Source: Limimaricola cinnabarinus LL-001 (GTDB lineage Bacteria; Pseudomonadota; Alphaproteobacteria; Rhodobacterales; Rhodobacteraceae). From it: DNA of 64,000 nucleotides. The DNA lies in the NCBI RefSeq assembly GCF_000466965.1, contig NZ_BATB01000003.1, positions 62,001 to 126,000 of the forward strand. Direction: 5' to 3'. Shown here piece after piece: positions 1 through 8,605 of the stretch. The stretch's first letter is position 1. Each line of letters begins with the position of its first letter. The notes beneath the pieces were generated by a model. The model saw nothing but the letters and a program-made list of their open reading frames with translations, was not told where the DNA came from and made no database searches. The position numbers and the translations under genes were made by a program.

Positions 1-2
1 TC

Positions 3-143
3 TGGCTTGGCGAGGCGGGGCATGGGGCGGCGGTGCTGATGAAGCCCAACCCGGAGGCTCTGGCCTTTCACAGGGTCGATCCGAAGGTGAACTCGAACCG
101 CGCAAGCGGGCCGGAGCTGATCGAACCGATCAAGGTGGATTGA
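3..143 (+). CDS. C-terminal fragment of an unrecognised protein
   Basis: An open frame enters from the left edge and ends at TGA 141-143, giving 46 residues that finish in ELIEPIKVD. It ends 52 bases before tRNA-Gly on the same strand. The fragment is too short for me to name a family, and no cysteine cluster, Walker motif or membrane segment is visible. It is reported because the reading frame and codon use (G/C in third positions) look like a real gene end. The rest lies outside the window. Confidence 0.45.
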   Translation, partial: WLGEAGHGAAVLMKPNPEALAFHRVDPKVNSNRASGPELIEPIKVD

Positions 144-195
144 CGTCCGAGCCGTCTTGAAGCCGCCCGCGCGAGCCGCTATCAAAGCCGTCGAA

Positions 196-269
196 GCGGG
201 CGTGATGTAGTGGTAGCCTGTCAGCCTTCCAAGCTGAACGTGCGGGTTCGATTCCCGCCGCCCGCTCCA
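196..269 (+). tRNA. tRNA-Gly (anticodon UCC)
   Basis: The acceptor arms GCGGGCG (196-202) and CGCCCGC (259-265) pair perfectly. The anticodon loop reads CTTCCAA, giving anticodon TCC. The T-arm carries GGTTCGATTCC, and a CCA end is encoded at 267-269. Folding was done by eye. It decodes GGA/GGG glycine codons. No partner tRNA is adjacent. Confidence 0.95.
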
Positions 270-296
270 GCCTCTCTCCAAGTCGCGAAGATGCAA

Positions 297-317
297 GGGG
301 GCAGCCGCGCCGCCCCC
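297..317. terminator. GC hairpin between tRNA-Gly and lldD
   Basis: GGGGGC at 297-302 can pair with GCCCCC at 312-317, with part of the 9-base loop also able to pair (GC with GC). It lies between the convergent tRNA-Gly and lldD. There is no T-run on either strand, so termination is a guess from position. Confidence 0.3.
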
Positions 318-323
318 CGATGG

Positions 324-1535
324 TCAGGCGGGCAGGGTGTGGATCTGTGCCCCGGCCCGGTCCGACATGTCCTGCTGCCAGCGCCCCTCGAAATCCTCGG
401 GCACCAGCAAGTTCTGCCGCCCGAGATTCGCCACGTCGCGCTCGCCGCACAGCGCCATGGTGAGGTCGAGCTCCTTGCGGATGATCTCGAGCGCCGCCGT
501 CACGCCCTTTTCGCCCATGGCACCCAGACCGTAGAGCCAGGCCCGGCCGATCATCGTGGCGTCCGCCCCCATCGCCAGCGCCTTGAGCACGTCCTGTCCC
601 GAGCGGATGCCGCTGTCGAGCCAGATCTCCGTCTCGCCCTTCACCTCGCGCACGATCGACGGCAGGATGCGGATCGAGGAGAGCGCCCCGTCGAGCTGCC
701 GCCCGCCATGGTTCGACACGACGATCGCGTCGGCGCCGACTTCCACGGCCTTGCGTGCGTCATCGGCATCGAGAATGCCCTTCAGGATCAGCTTGCCGTC
801 CCACTTGGCCGCGATCTTGCGGACCTTCTCCCAATCGAGCTTCAGGTCGAACTGCTCAGCGGTCCATTTCATCAAGGAGCGCGTGTCCTCCACGTCGGAG
901 GCGTGGCCCACGATGTTGCCGAAGAAGCGCCGCTTGGTGCGCAGCATTTCCAAGCCCCAGTTCCACTTGGTCGAGAGGTCGAGCATGGTGGCGGGGGTAA
1001 GTTTGGGCGGGGCGGACAGGCCGTTCTTGAGATCCTTGTGCCGCTGGCCCAAGAGCTGCAGATCGAGCGTCAGCACCAGCGCCGAGCAGCCGGCGCGCTT
1101 GGCCCGCTCGATGATCCGGTCCACGAAATCCTCGTCGCGCATCACGTAGAGCTGGAACCAGAACGGGGCCGAGGTGTGCTCGGCCACGTCCTCGATCGAG
1201 CAGATCGACATCGTGGAGAGGGTGAAGGGCACGCCGAATTTCTCGGCTGCGCGCGCGGCCTTGATCTCGCCATCGGCGTTCTGCATGCCGGTCATGCCCA
1301 CCGGGGCAAGCGCCACGGGCATCGCCACCTTCTCGCCCAGCATCGTGCCCACGGTCGAGCGGTCGGACATGTCCACCGCCACCTTCTGGCGCAGGCGGAT
1401 CTTCTCGAAGTCGGTGGTATTCTCGCGGAAGGTCTGCTCGGTCCAGCTACCGGATTCGGCATAGTCGAAGAACATCTTCGGCGCCCGGCGTTTGTGCAGG
1501 CGTTTCAGATCCTCGATGCAGGTAATGACTGGCAT
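324..1535 (-). CDS. lldD: L-lactate dehydrogenase (FMN, quinone-dependent)
   Basis: 403 residues, full length for the FMN-dependent alpha-hydroxy acid dehydrogenase family, which oxidises L-lactate (or a related 2-hydroxyacid such as glycolate) to the 2-oxoacid and passes electrons to the quinone pool at the membrane. Seen: an N-terminal segment typical of the family (RAPKMFFDYAESGSW), and near the C-terminus the active-site stretch VVSNHGGRQLDGA with the catalytic histidine, followed by the phosphate-binding region (DSGIRSGQD, GADATMIGRAW). The start at 1535 is preferred over an ATG 30 bases upstream because GGGAGG sits just before it. The gene is separated from trpA by a hairpin and is probably transcribed alone. 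Substrate identity is by family resemblance only. Confidence 0.88.
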   Translation of the reverse strand: MPVITCIEDLKRLHKRRAPKMFFDYAESGSWTEQTFRENTTDFEKIRLRQKVAVDMSDRSTVGTMLGEKVAMPVALAPVGMTGMQNADGEIKAARAAEKFGVPFTLSTMSICSIEDVAEHTSAPFWFQLYVMRDEDFVDRIIERAKRAGCSALVLTLDLQLLGQRHKDLKNGLSAPPKLTPATMLDLSTKWNWGLEMLRTKRRFFGNIVGHASDVEDTRSLMKWTAEQFDLKLDWEKVRKIAAKWDGKLILKGILDADDARKAVEVGADAIVVSNHGGRQLDGALSSIRILPSIVREVKGETEIWLDSGIRSGQDVLKALAMGADATMIGRAWLYGLGAMGEKGVTAALEIIRKELDLTMALCGERDVANLGRQNLLVPEDFEGRWQQDMSDRAGAQIHTLPA

Positions 1536-1596
1536 GGTTCCCTCCCGCCGATTGGTCAAGATCATTTACCAGCGGTTGCAGGGTGCCGCAACGAGA

Positions 1597-1618
1597 ACGG
1601 CACCCCGAAGGGTGCCGT
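1597..1618 (-). terminator. Hairpin terminator downstream of trpA
   Basis: Perfect 9-bp stem ACGGCACCC / GGGTGCCGT with a 4-base loop (TTCG on the minus strand). It lies 33 bases past the trpA stop and before lldD, which is on the same strand. The TTCG tetraloop is a usual stabiliser of bacterial terminators. Only a weak T-rich tail follows (TCTCGTT). Confidence 0.65.
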
Positions 1619-1650
1619 CGAGATCGCGCATTCCGGAAATGAAGGCAGCC

Positions 1651-2442
1651 TCAGGCCGAATGGGCCCCGTCGGCGAGGGTCTTCACGAAGGCAAGGATCT
1701 CGGGCACCGGCTTGCCTTCGGCAATCTGGCTTACGATGACCGAGCCGACCACCGTGCCGTCGGCGATACCGGCGATGCTCTTCGCGGTCTCGGGCGTCCT
1801 GACGCCGAAACCAACGATGATCGGCAGGTCGGTCTTTGACTTGATCCGCGCCACCTCGGGGGCCACGGCGTCCGCCTGCGCCTCGGCGGCGCCGGTGATG
1901 CCGGTGATCGAGACGTAATAGACGAAACCGGAGGTGTTTTGCAGCACGCGTGGCAGCCGGGCGTCATCCGTGGTCGGCGTCGCGAGGCGGATGAAGTTCA
2001 GCCCCGCCGCCTGCGCGGGCAGGCACAGCTCGGCGTCTTCCTCGGGCGGCAGGTCAACGACGATCAGGCCGTCGATCCCGGCCTTTCTGGCCTGTTCGAG
2101 GAATGTCGGCACGCCGCGCGAATGGATCGGGTTGTAGTAGCCCATCAGCACGATCGGGGTCGTGGTGTCGGTCTCCCGCAGATGCGCCGCGATCTCGAGC
2201 GTGCGGTCGAGCGTCATGCCCTGCGCCAATGCCCGCTGTCCGGCGAGCTGGATCGTCGCGCCATCGGCCATCGGATCGGTGAAGGGCAGGCCCAGCTCGA
2301 TGATGTCGACGCCCGCCCCGGGCAGGCCGCGCACGATCTCCTTGGAGGTTTCGAAATCCGGGTCGCCGGCCATGACATAGGCCACGAAGGCCTTGCGCCC
2401 CTCGGATTTCAGCCGCGCGAAAGTGTCGTCGATGCGTGTCAT
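1651..2442 (-). CDS. trpA: Tryptophan synthase alpha chain
   Basis: 263 residues, the usual TrpA length. It cleaves indole-3-glycerol phosphate to indole and glyceraldehyde 3-phosphate as part of the alpha2-beta2 tryptophan synthase in the cytoplasm. Seen: the family motif [17 protein letters not shown], holding the catalytic Glu and Asp, the [11 protein letters not shown] loop, and the phosphate-binding [11 protein letters not shown]. The start MTRIDDTF is typical. No trpB or trpF is in the window, so trpA is not in the classical trpFBA arrangement here, unless those genes lie elsewhere. A hairpin follows its stop. Confidence 0.95.
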   Translation of the reverse strand: MTRIDDTFARLKSEGRKAFVAYVMAGDPDFETSKEIVRGLPGAGVDIIELGLPFTDPMADGATIQLAGQRALAQGMTLDRTLEIAAHLRETDTTTPIVLMGYYNPIHSRGVPTFLEQARKAGIDGLIVVDLPPEEDAELCLPAQAAGLNFIRLATPTTDDARLPRVLQNTSGFVYYVSITGITGAAEAQADAVAPEVARIKSKTDLPIIVGFGVRTPETAKSIAGIADGTVVGSVIVSQIAEGKPVPEILAFVKTLADGAHSA

Positions 2443-2507
2443 GCCCGTCCCCTCTGGCCCGATCCTCTCGCGGTTTGGGCCAAAGGGGGGCGGAAATCAA
2501 TGGGGGC

Positions 2508-2942
2508 TCAGCTTTGGGGCTGGTCCGGCATGGGGGCCTCGACGCCGATCATCCAGCGCGTGCCATAGCGGTCGGTCAGCGTGCCGAAGCCCTCGGACCA
2601 GAAGGTCTTGGCAAACTCCATATGGATCTGGCCATGATCGGCCAGCGCGTCGAACACGGCACGGGCGCGCGCCACATCCGGGAGGTCGATGGTGATCGAG
2701 CAGCCCGCCATCTCCGGGCTGCCGCCCATGATGTCATCGCTGGCATAGATCCAGCCATTACCGATCTTCAGCGCCGCGTGCATCACCGCCTGCGGGCTGG
2801 CCTCGGGGATGGAATCGCGCATCTCCTGCGGCGCTTCGGAAAAGGTCATGACGCTGGCCGGGGCCGCGTCGAAGATCTTCTCATACTCGGCCAGCGCTTC
2901 GGCGCAGTTGCCGTGGAAGGTGATATAGGGGATCGGGATCAT
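2508..2942 (-). CDS. VOC-superfamily (PhnB/glyoxalase-like) protein
   Basis: 144 residues. The sequence opens with IPYITFHGNCAEALAEYEKIF and ends with a FGTLTDRYGTRWMIG motif. Both are hallmarks of the PhnB-like branch of the vicinal oxygen chelate fold (3-demethylubiquinone-9 3-methyltransferase-like domain). Members are small dimeric proteins, many without known substrate. The start at 2942 is chosen for AAAGGAG about 9 bases upstream. A longer reading frame would begin at 2978 but has no good ribosome site. Divergent from ychF and co-oriented with trpA. The function cannot be taken further from sequence. Confidence 0.8.
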   Translation of the reverse strand: MIPIPYITFHGNCAEALAEYEKIFDAAPASVMTFSEAPQEMRDSIPEASPQAVMHAALKIGNGWIYASDDIMGGSPEMAGCSITIDLPDVARARAVFDALADHGQIHMEFAKTFWSEGFGTLTDRYGTRWMIGVEAPMPDQPQS

Positions 2943-3064
2943 CGGCGGCTCCTTTTGCTTGCGGGTGGAGCATGGCATGCGGGCTCCGTCGTCACCAAGC
3001 CTTGGCTTGCGCGGAGCCGCCCGTGCGGATAGGACCGCCGCGATGTGCTGCTAGGAGGCGTGAC

Positions 3065-4162
3065 ATGGGCTTTCGCATGGGGATCGTGGGGCTGCCGAAT
3101 GTCGGCAAGTCCACCCTGTTCAACGCGCTGACGCGCACCGCAGCGGCTCAGGCCGCCAACTTTCCGTTCTGCACGATCGAGCCGAATGTCGGCGACGTCG
3201 CGGTGCCGGACCCGCGCCTCGACAAGCTGGCCGAGATCGCCAAGTCCAAGCAGGTGATCCCGACCCGGATGACCTTCGTGGACATCGCGGGGCTGGTGAA
3301 GGGCGCGAGCAAGGGCGAAGGCTTGGGCAACCAGTTCCTCGCCAACATCCGCGAGACCGATGCCATCGCCCACGTGCTGCGCTGCTTCGAGGATGGCGAC
3401 GTGGTCCATGTCGATGGCCGGGTCGATCCGGTGGCCGACGCGCAGGTGATCGAAACCGAGCTGATGCTCGCCGATCTCGAGTCGGTCGAGAAGCGGCTTC
3501 AGGGCCTGCAGCGCAAGGTGCGCGGCGGCGACAAGGAGGCCGCCGATCAGGAGCGCCTTCTGAGGGCCGCGCAAGTGGCACTGTCCGATGGCAAACCCGC
3601 CCGCACCGTCGAGATCGCCGATGACGATCGCAAGGCGTGGAAGATGCTGCAGCTTCTGACCGCCAAGCCGGTGCTCTATGTCTGCAACGTCGAGGAAGGC
3701 TCGGCCGCGAGCGGCAACAGACAATCCGCCAAGGTGGCCGAGATGGCCGCGGCCGAGGGCAACGCCCATGTCGTGATCTCCGCCCGGATCGAGGAAGAAA
3801 TCAGCCAGCTCGACGCCGAAGAGCAGGCCATGTTCCTTGAGGAGATGGGGCTCGAGGAGGCGGGTCTCGACCGGTTGATCCGCGCGGGCTACGATCTTCT
3901 GCATCTCGAGACCTACTTCACCGTCGGTCCCAAGGAAGCCCGCGCCTGGACGATCCGGCAGGGCACGCTGGCGCCGCAGGCTGCGGGCGTGATCCATGGC
4001 GATTTCGAGCGCGGCTTCATCCGCGCCGAGACCATCGCCTATGACGACTTCGTCGCCTTGGGCGGCGAGGGTCCGGCCAAGGAGGCGGGCAAGATGCGCG
4101 CCGAGGGCAAGTCCTACCTCGTCAAGGATGGCGACGTGATGCATTTCCTGTTCAACACCTGA
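3065..4162 (+). CDS. ychF: Redox-regulated ATPase/GTPase YchF
   Basis: 365 residues, full length for this universally conserved Obg-family P-loop protein, which prefers ATP and associates with ribosomes. Seen: P-loop GLPNVGKST at residues 8-16, the switch segment [31 protein letters not shown], and NVEE in place of the canonical NKxD guanine-specificity motif, as expected for YchF. The C-terminal TGS domain ends [17 protein letters not shown]. The start at 3065 has GGAGG 8 bases upstream. A strong hairpin follows the stop, so it is probably monocistronic. Confidence 0.95.
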   Translation: MGFRMGIVGLPNVGKSTLFNALTRTAAAQAANFPFCTIEPNVGDVAVPDPRLDKLAEIAKSKQVIPTRMTFVDIAGLVKGASKGEGLGNQFLANIRETDAIAHVLRCFEDGDVVHVDGRVDPVADAQVIETELMLADLESVEKRLQGLQRKVRGGDKEAADQERLLRAAQVALSDGKPARTVEIADDDRKAWKMLQLLTAKPVLYVCNVEEGSAASGNRQSAKVAEMAAAEGNAHVVISARIEEEISQLDAEEQAMFLEEMGLEEAGLDRLIRAGYDLLHLETYFTVGPKEARAWTIRQGTLAPQAAGVIHGDFERGFIRAETIAYDDFVALGGEGPAKEAGKMRAEGKSYLVKDGDVMHFLFNT

Positions 4163-4197
4163 ACCGGACCACGCCCCCGTTCTTTGAACCACTTGAG

Positions 4198-4232
4198 GCG
4201 CGCCGCATTCCCCTGCGGCGCGCTTTCGCTTT
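4198..4232. terminator. Bidirectional terminator between ychF and udgX
   Basis: Perfect 10-bp stem GCGCGCCGCA / TGCGGCGCGC (4198-4207 and 4214-4223) with a TTCCCC loop, followed on the plus strand by TTTCGCTTT. It sits between two convergent genes and can serve both. Confidence 0.8.
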
Positions 4233-4239
4233 GCCGCCT

Positions 4240-5688
4240 TCAGCCAGCGCGCAACTCTTCCAGATGCGCCTGCGCCGATTTCAGATCGGCGCAGAACTTC
4301 GCGGTCTCGTCGTCGCGCAGCGCCGGATCGGGCAGCCGCAGCAGGTAGGACGGGTGGACGGTCAGGAACACCGGCACGCCTTCGGCGGTCTTTTCGATCG
4401 TGCCGCGCCGTGACAGGATACCCTTGCGTGACCCGGTCAGGCTTTCGGCGGCGGTGCCGCCCATCGACAGGATCAACTTCGGACGCACCAGCTCGATCTC
4501 TGACTGCAGCCAGAAACGGCAGGCCTTGATCTCGCCGGTATTCGGGTTCTGGTGAATGCGCCGTTTGCCCTTGGGCATGAACTTGAAATGCTTCACCGCA
4601 TTGGTGACGAAGGCCTGGGCGCGGTCGATCCCGGCTTCTCGCGCGATGCGGTCGAACATCTGGCCTGCGGGACCGACAAAGGGCCTGCCTGCCAGATCCT
4701 CCTGATCGCCGGGCTGTTCGCCCACCACCATCAGATCGGCGTCACGCGGGCCGGTCCCCGGCACCGCCTGCGTCGCGTTCTCATAGAGCGGGCAGCGGGT
4801 GCAGGCGTTCTCTTCCGCATGGAGCTGATCAAGATCATCGGCCATCGCGCGGACAACGCCGGGCGCGGCGAGCCGTTCCGTGATCTTCGCGGCGCGCGGA
4901 GGCGGCAGCGTAGGGGCGGCGGCCTGCATCGCCTCGGCCCGGGCATGGGCGGTGGCGATCATCTCGGGGATGTGGCGCGCCTCGGGCAGGTTCTTCCAGT
5001 ACTTCTTGGGCATCTCCGAGATCATGGCATCGATCTTGAGCCGCGCAGGATTGAAGATGTTGCGAAAATAGGTACCCCAGAGCTCCTCCGTCGCGTCATC
5101 GGGAATATCGGGCTTGGGTTCGCCGTCATGAAAGCTCAAGCGTCCCTCCTCGAAGGCGGCCGTGAGGTCGGGCGTCGCGATCATCCAATCCATGTCGGCA
5201 AAGCGGCGCGCAAAGAACGGCGCGGTGGGCTCCAATGTGAAATGCGTCGGCTCGAACCACGCCGCAAAGCGTCGGCGGGCTGCGTCGCGCGCTCCGATCT
5301 CGCGAAATCGCACGAAGGCGGTCATCTTGTGCCGGTCGCGATGCACCGCCTTTTCCATGGAGCGCAGCTTGGCCAGGGCGGTGTCGCCGCGATCCTCCAT
5401 CAACCCCTTCTCGGAGCGCAGCCGCCACAGCAGCGCGTAGAGCCGGGCAAAGCGTTCGGGGTCGCGGTGCCAGACCACCGAGCCCGCCAGCGACACGAAC
5501 TCGCGCGGGACCTTGAGCGTGGCGCGCGTGGGCGCGATCTCCTCGGGGGCCTGGGCAAAAAGGTCGTCATCGGCCATGCCCCGGCTCCACGTCACTTCCT
5601 CGGGCGGCACCCGGCGCGCGATCAGGCCGCGGGCGGCGTCGCGCCAAGCCTTGTCGGTTTCGATGCGGGGCAGGGCGACGTGGGGCAT
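4240..5688 (-). CDS. udgX: DUF4130-UdgX fusion, uracil-DNA glycosylase superfamily
   Basis: 482 residues in two parts. Residues about 1-250 match the DUF4130 'probable DNA metabolism protein' type (FRNIFNPARLKID near 208-220 and YWKNLPEARHIPEMI near 230-244). Residues about 285-482 are a uracil-DNA glycosylase superfamily domain of the UdgX class: GEQPGDQEDLAGRPFVGPAG at 323-342 is the uracil pocket, KRRIH at 375-379 is the UdgX-specific loop, and HPSYLLR at 445-451 is motif B. Cys296, Cys299 and Cys390 are candidate iron-sulfur ligands. Known for UdgX: the KRRIH histidine forms a covalent bond with uracil-derived sites in DNA, so the protein traps the lesion and does not release it. The next upstream gene, 12 bases away, is the radical SAM partner. 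The role of DUF4130 is unknown. Confidence 0.88.
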   Translation of the reverse strand: MPHVALPRIETDKAWRDAARGLIARRVPPEEVTWSRGMADDDLFAQAPEEIAPTRATLKVPREFVSLAGSVVWHRDPERFARLYALLWRLRSEKGLMEDRGDTALAKLRSMEKAVHRDRHKMTAFVRFREIGARDAARRRFAAWFEPTHFTLEPTAPFFARRFADMDWMIATPDLTAAFEEGRLSFHDGEPKPDIPDDATEELWGTYFRNIFNPARLKIDAMISEMPKKYWKNLPEARHIPEMIATAHARAEAMQAAAPTLPPPRAAKITERLAAPGVVRAMADDLDQLHAEENACTRCPLYENATQAVPGTGPRDADLMVVGEQPGDQEDLAGRPFVGPAGQMFDRIAREAGIDRAQAFVTNAVKHFKFMPKGKRRIHQNPNTGEIKACRFWLQSEIELVRPKLILSMGGTAAESLTGSRKGILSRRGTIEKTAEGVPVFLTVHPSYLLRLPDPALRDDETAKFCADLKSAQAHLEELRAG

Positions 5689-5700
5689 GGACGCGAAACG

Positions 5701-6933
5701 TCAGAACAGCGACAGCTGTTCCGGCGCGGGGGCGAATCGCGCAGCGAGATCCGGCGCGTCGAGCAGCGCGCCGGGGGTCCAGTCGACAAGGCTGACAAAG
5801 GGCCGCGCGTTCTTCATGTTGGCCCCCATCCGCGCCAGATCGTCCCAGCGCAGCCTTCGGTGCCGCCGCGCGGCGATGATCCGGCCCACCGTCTTGGCAC
5901 CGAACCCCGGCACCCTGAGCAGCGTCTCGCGATCCGCCCGCATCGGGTCGACCGGAAAGGTATGGCGGTTGCGCAGCGCCCAGGCAAGCTTGGGGTCGAT
6001 GGTGAGATCGAGGTTGCCGCCCGTCCCGGCGGTGATCTCGCCCACGTCGAAGCCATAGAAGCGCATCAGCCAATCGGCCTGATAGAGCCGATGCTCGCGC
6101 ATCAGCGGCGGTTTGATCAGGGGCAGCTTGGCTGTGGCGTCGGGGATGGGGGAAAAGGCGGAGTAATAAACCCGCTTCAGCCCATAGGAGGAATAGAGCC
6201 GCGTCGATTGGCCCAGAATGGTCGCGTCGTTCGAGCCGTCGGCGCCGATGATCATCTGCGTCGATTGGCCGGCCGGCGCAAAGCGCGGCGGACGCTTGCC
6301 GGTGTGGCTGGTCTCTTTCGCCGCCTCCTTCCTGAGCCGCACGCCCGCCATCGCACGGCGGATCGTGTCGGGCTTCTTCTCGGGGGCGTATTGCGTCACG
6401 CTCGCATCGGTCGGCATCTCCACGTTGATCGACACCCGGTCGGCATAGAGCCCGGCCTGTTCGATCAACTCCTGGCTCGCCTCGGGGATGGTCTTGAGAT
6501 GGATATAGCCGCGAAAGTACTCCTCCTCGCGCAGCTTGCGAGCGATGCGGACCATGTCCTCCATGGTCTTGTCGGGGCTTTGGATGATGCCCGAGGACAA
6601 AAACAGCCCCTCGATGTAGTTGCGCCGGTAGAATTCCAGCGTCAGCTTCACGACCTCATCGACCGAGAACCGCGCCCGCTCGACATTGGACGATACCCGG
6701 TTCACGCAATAGGCACAGTCGAAGATACAGAAATTCGTCATCAGTACCTTGAGCAGGCTAATGCAGCGTCCGTCGGGCGCATAGGCATGGCAGATACCCG
6801 AGCCTTCGGTCGAGCCGAGACCCCTGCCGTCCTTCGAGTTGCGCTTCGACGTCCCCGACGACGCGCAGGAGGCGTCGTATCGCGCGGCGTCCGAGAGGAT
6901 GGCGAGCTTGCGCTCCAAGCTGTGTGCTGTCAT
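5701..6933 (-). CDS. Putative DNA modification/repair radical SAM protein
   Basis: 410 residues from the ATG at 6933; a TTG 9 bases upstream is also possible. A radical SAM cluster motif is visible as Cys69, Cys73 and Cys76 (NFCIFDCAYC). It is followed by a TIM-barrel-like region (EEYFRGYIHLKTIPEAS) and a helix-hairpin-helix DNA-binding motif near the C-terminus (RVPGFGAKTVGRIIAARR). This matches the family described as a putative DNA modification/repair radical SAM protein, which occurs beside DUF4130 proteins. It lies 12 bases upstream of the udgX fusion on the same strand, so the two are probably cotranscribed and act on the same DNA substrate. The reaction is unknown. It resembles spore photoproduct lyase-type enzymes only loosely. 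Confidence 0.85.
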   Translation of the reverse strand: MTAHSLERKLAILSDAARYDASCASSGTSKRNSKDGRGLGSTEGSGICHAYAPDGRCISLLKVLMTNFCIFDCAYCVNRVSSNVERARFSVDEVVKLTLEFYRRNYIEGLFLSSGIIQSPDKTMEDMVRIARKLREEEYFRGYIHLKTIPEASQELIEQAGLYADRVSINVEMPTDASVTQYAPEKKPDTIRRAMAGVRLRKEAAKETSHTGKRPPRFAPAGQSTQMIIGADGSNDATILGQSTRLYSSYGLKRVYYSAFSPIPDATAKLPLIKPPLMREHRLYQADWLMRFYGFDVGEITAGTGGNLDLTIDPKLAWALRNRHTFPVDPMRADRETLLRVPGFGAKTVGRIIAARRHRRLRWDDLARMGANMKNARPFVSLVDWTPGALLDAPDLAARFAPAPEQLSLF

Positions 6934-7259
6934 TCCGTTCAACTAATGTTCCGCGCCCGCGATGCAACCGTTCGGCCCTGCGACAGTCTGTCCGGCCCTG
7001 CTGGTCTGGTTCGGAGGGACTGCGGGGATGGGAGCAATCCAGAGCGCAGGCAGCGAACAAGCCCGCCACCGAACGCGGCCTGCCTCTTGCCATTCCCTCG
7101 TTCCAGCGCTCCTAAGCATGCCGACACAGCAAGCCGGGATGAGGAGGCCAAAGAGCCACTGGGCTGTTGCGATGAGACATAAAGATCCTCGACAGCTTTT
7201 CTGCATCGGAACGGTTTTCGCCCTTGTTTCCCCCTCAGCGCTTGCATAGACACACCGGC
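6934..7259. other. Gene-free spacer, 326 bp
   Basis: This lies between the divergent radical SAM gene and tRNA-Ser. It must hold both promoters. On both strands the open frames crossing it have no ribosome site or family signature. I see no convincing hairpin, repeat or tRNA remnant, and no clear -35/-10 pair. Confidence 0.5.
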
Positions 7260-7349
7260 GGAGACGTGGCCGAGTGGTCGAAGGCACACCCCTGCTAAGG
7301 GTGCAGGCGGGAAACCGTCTCGAGGGTTCGAATCCCTTCGTCTCCGCCA
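7260..7349 (+). tRNA. tRNA-Ser (anticodon GCU)
   Basis: The acceptor arms GGAGACG (7260-7266) and CGTCTCC (7339-7345) pair perfectly. The anticodon loop is CTGCTAA (GCT), with a long class II variable arm, T-arm GGGTTCGAATCCC, and encoded CCA at 7347-7349. It decodes AGC/AGU serine codons. It lies just upstream of the type III PKS cluster. I looked for a downstream copy of its 3' end as a sign of integration and found none. Confidence 0.96.
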
Positions 7350-7524
7350 TCTCATACATCTTGAGACAGAGTGCTTGCCTGCGGGTTCGACCCTGAGCTG
7401 GCATGGTGATAGCCCGGTTCTTCCCACAAGGCCGTGATCTGCCTTGGCTTTGGGAACCGGGGGGGGCACCGGCCGTTTGCTCCGTGGTGCCGCCACGCAT
7501 GTGGTGGCTTTCGCGGAGAGCGTC

Positions 7525-8594
7525 TTGTCCCAAGCTTATGTGAACCAAGTCTCAACAGCCGTTCCGGCGAACGAGATCCATGACTTCTTCCGACAATTCG
7601 CGGCCGCCAGTCTTCGAGACAAGCCTCGCGAACAAAGGCTTTTCCTCAGGATGAGCGAAAAATCCGGGATCGAGCGCCGACATTCCTGCATTGAAACCGC
7701 AAAGGATGCGGCAGGGCCGGTGGTGGATCGCGCGGGCATGTTTCGCCGGGGCGCGTTCCCGGGAACGGGCGAGCGTATGGATTTCTTCGAGACCCATGCC
7801 ACGGATCTGGCCATGCGCGCCATTGAGGGGCTGGAATTGGATGATCCGCGAGAGATCACCCATCTCGTCGTCGCCAGCTGCACCGGCATGTCGGCTCCGG
7901 GGCTGGATCTCCAGATCCTGCGCCGGCTCGGCCTCGACAATTCGGTGGAGCGGACCCTGATCGGTTTCATGGGATGTTACGCGGCCATCAGCGCGCTCAA
8001 GACGGCGCGGCATATCGTGCGCTCAGAACCAGATGCCAAGGTACTCGTCGTCAATTGCGAGCTGTGCACGCTGCATCTCAAGGAGACGACCGATCTGGAG
8101 CGGCTGCTGACCTTCTCGATCTGGGGCGATGGCGCGTCGGCGGCTCTTGTCACCAGTGAGCCGACCGGCATCCGGCTCGACGGTTTCAAGGCGCTTCTGG
8201 CGGGGGATGCGGACGAGTTGATGACATGGAACGTACGCGACGACGGTTTCGACATGGTGCTGTCGGGGCAGGTGCCTGCGACGATTCAGTCGGTGCTGGG
8301 CGCGTATCGCGGTGACATTCTGGGCAATCGTGCGGTCGAGGAGATCGACCTGTGGGCCGTGCATCCCGGAGGCGCTCCGTGCTCGATGCGATCCAGAAGA
8401 CGCTAGGCCTCGACGATGATGCGCTGGCTGCATCGCGCAAGGTGCTGCGCGACAATGGCAATATGTCCTCGGCCACGGTGATGTTCGTGCTCGAAAAGCT
8501 CCTGTCGTGCGGCAAGCCGGGGGAGAAGGGCATCGGCATGGCCTTCGGCCCCGGCCTCACGGCCGAGACAATGAGCTTCGAGATGGCCGCGTGA
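7525..8594 (+). CDS. Type III polyketide synthase (chalcone/stilbene synthase-like), frame broken near 8371
   Basis: About 356 residues if one base is restored. Type III PKSs condense malonyl-CoA units onto an acyl-CoA starter and cyclise the product. The full catalytic triad is present: Cys119 in VVASCTGMSAPG, His in LWAVHPGG, and Asn in RDNGNMSSAT. The frame breaks directly after the HPGG motif: upstream runs to a false stop at 8406, and RSVLDAIQKTLGL continues in the next frame. Adding one C to GGAGGCGCTCC restores the family sequence. I propose the TTG at 7525 as start because GGAG lies 6 bases ahead; an ATG at 7444 would add 27 unconserved residues. It is the first gene of a tight operon with a methyltransferase and an FAD oxidoreductase. 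The product is not predictable. Confidence 0.85.
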
Positions 8595-8605
8595 GGGCAG
8601 GGGCG

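Noticed and set aside
7350-7440. A GCGGGTTCGACCCTG stretch after tRNA-Ser that looks like a T-arm
   Set aside because: The flanking arms do not pair into a cloverleaf and no anticodon loop fits.
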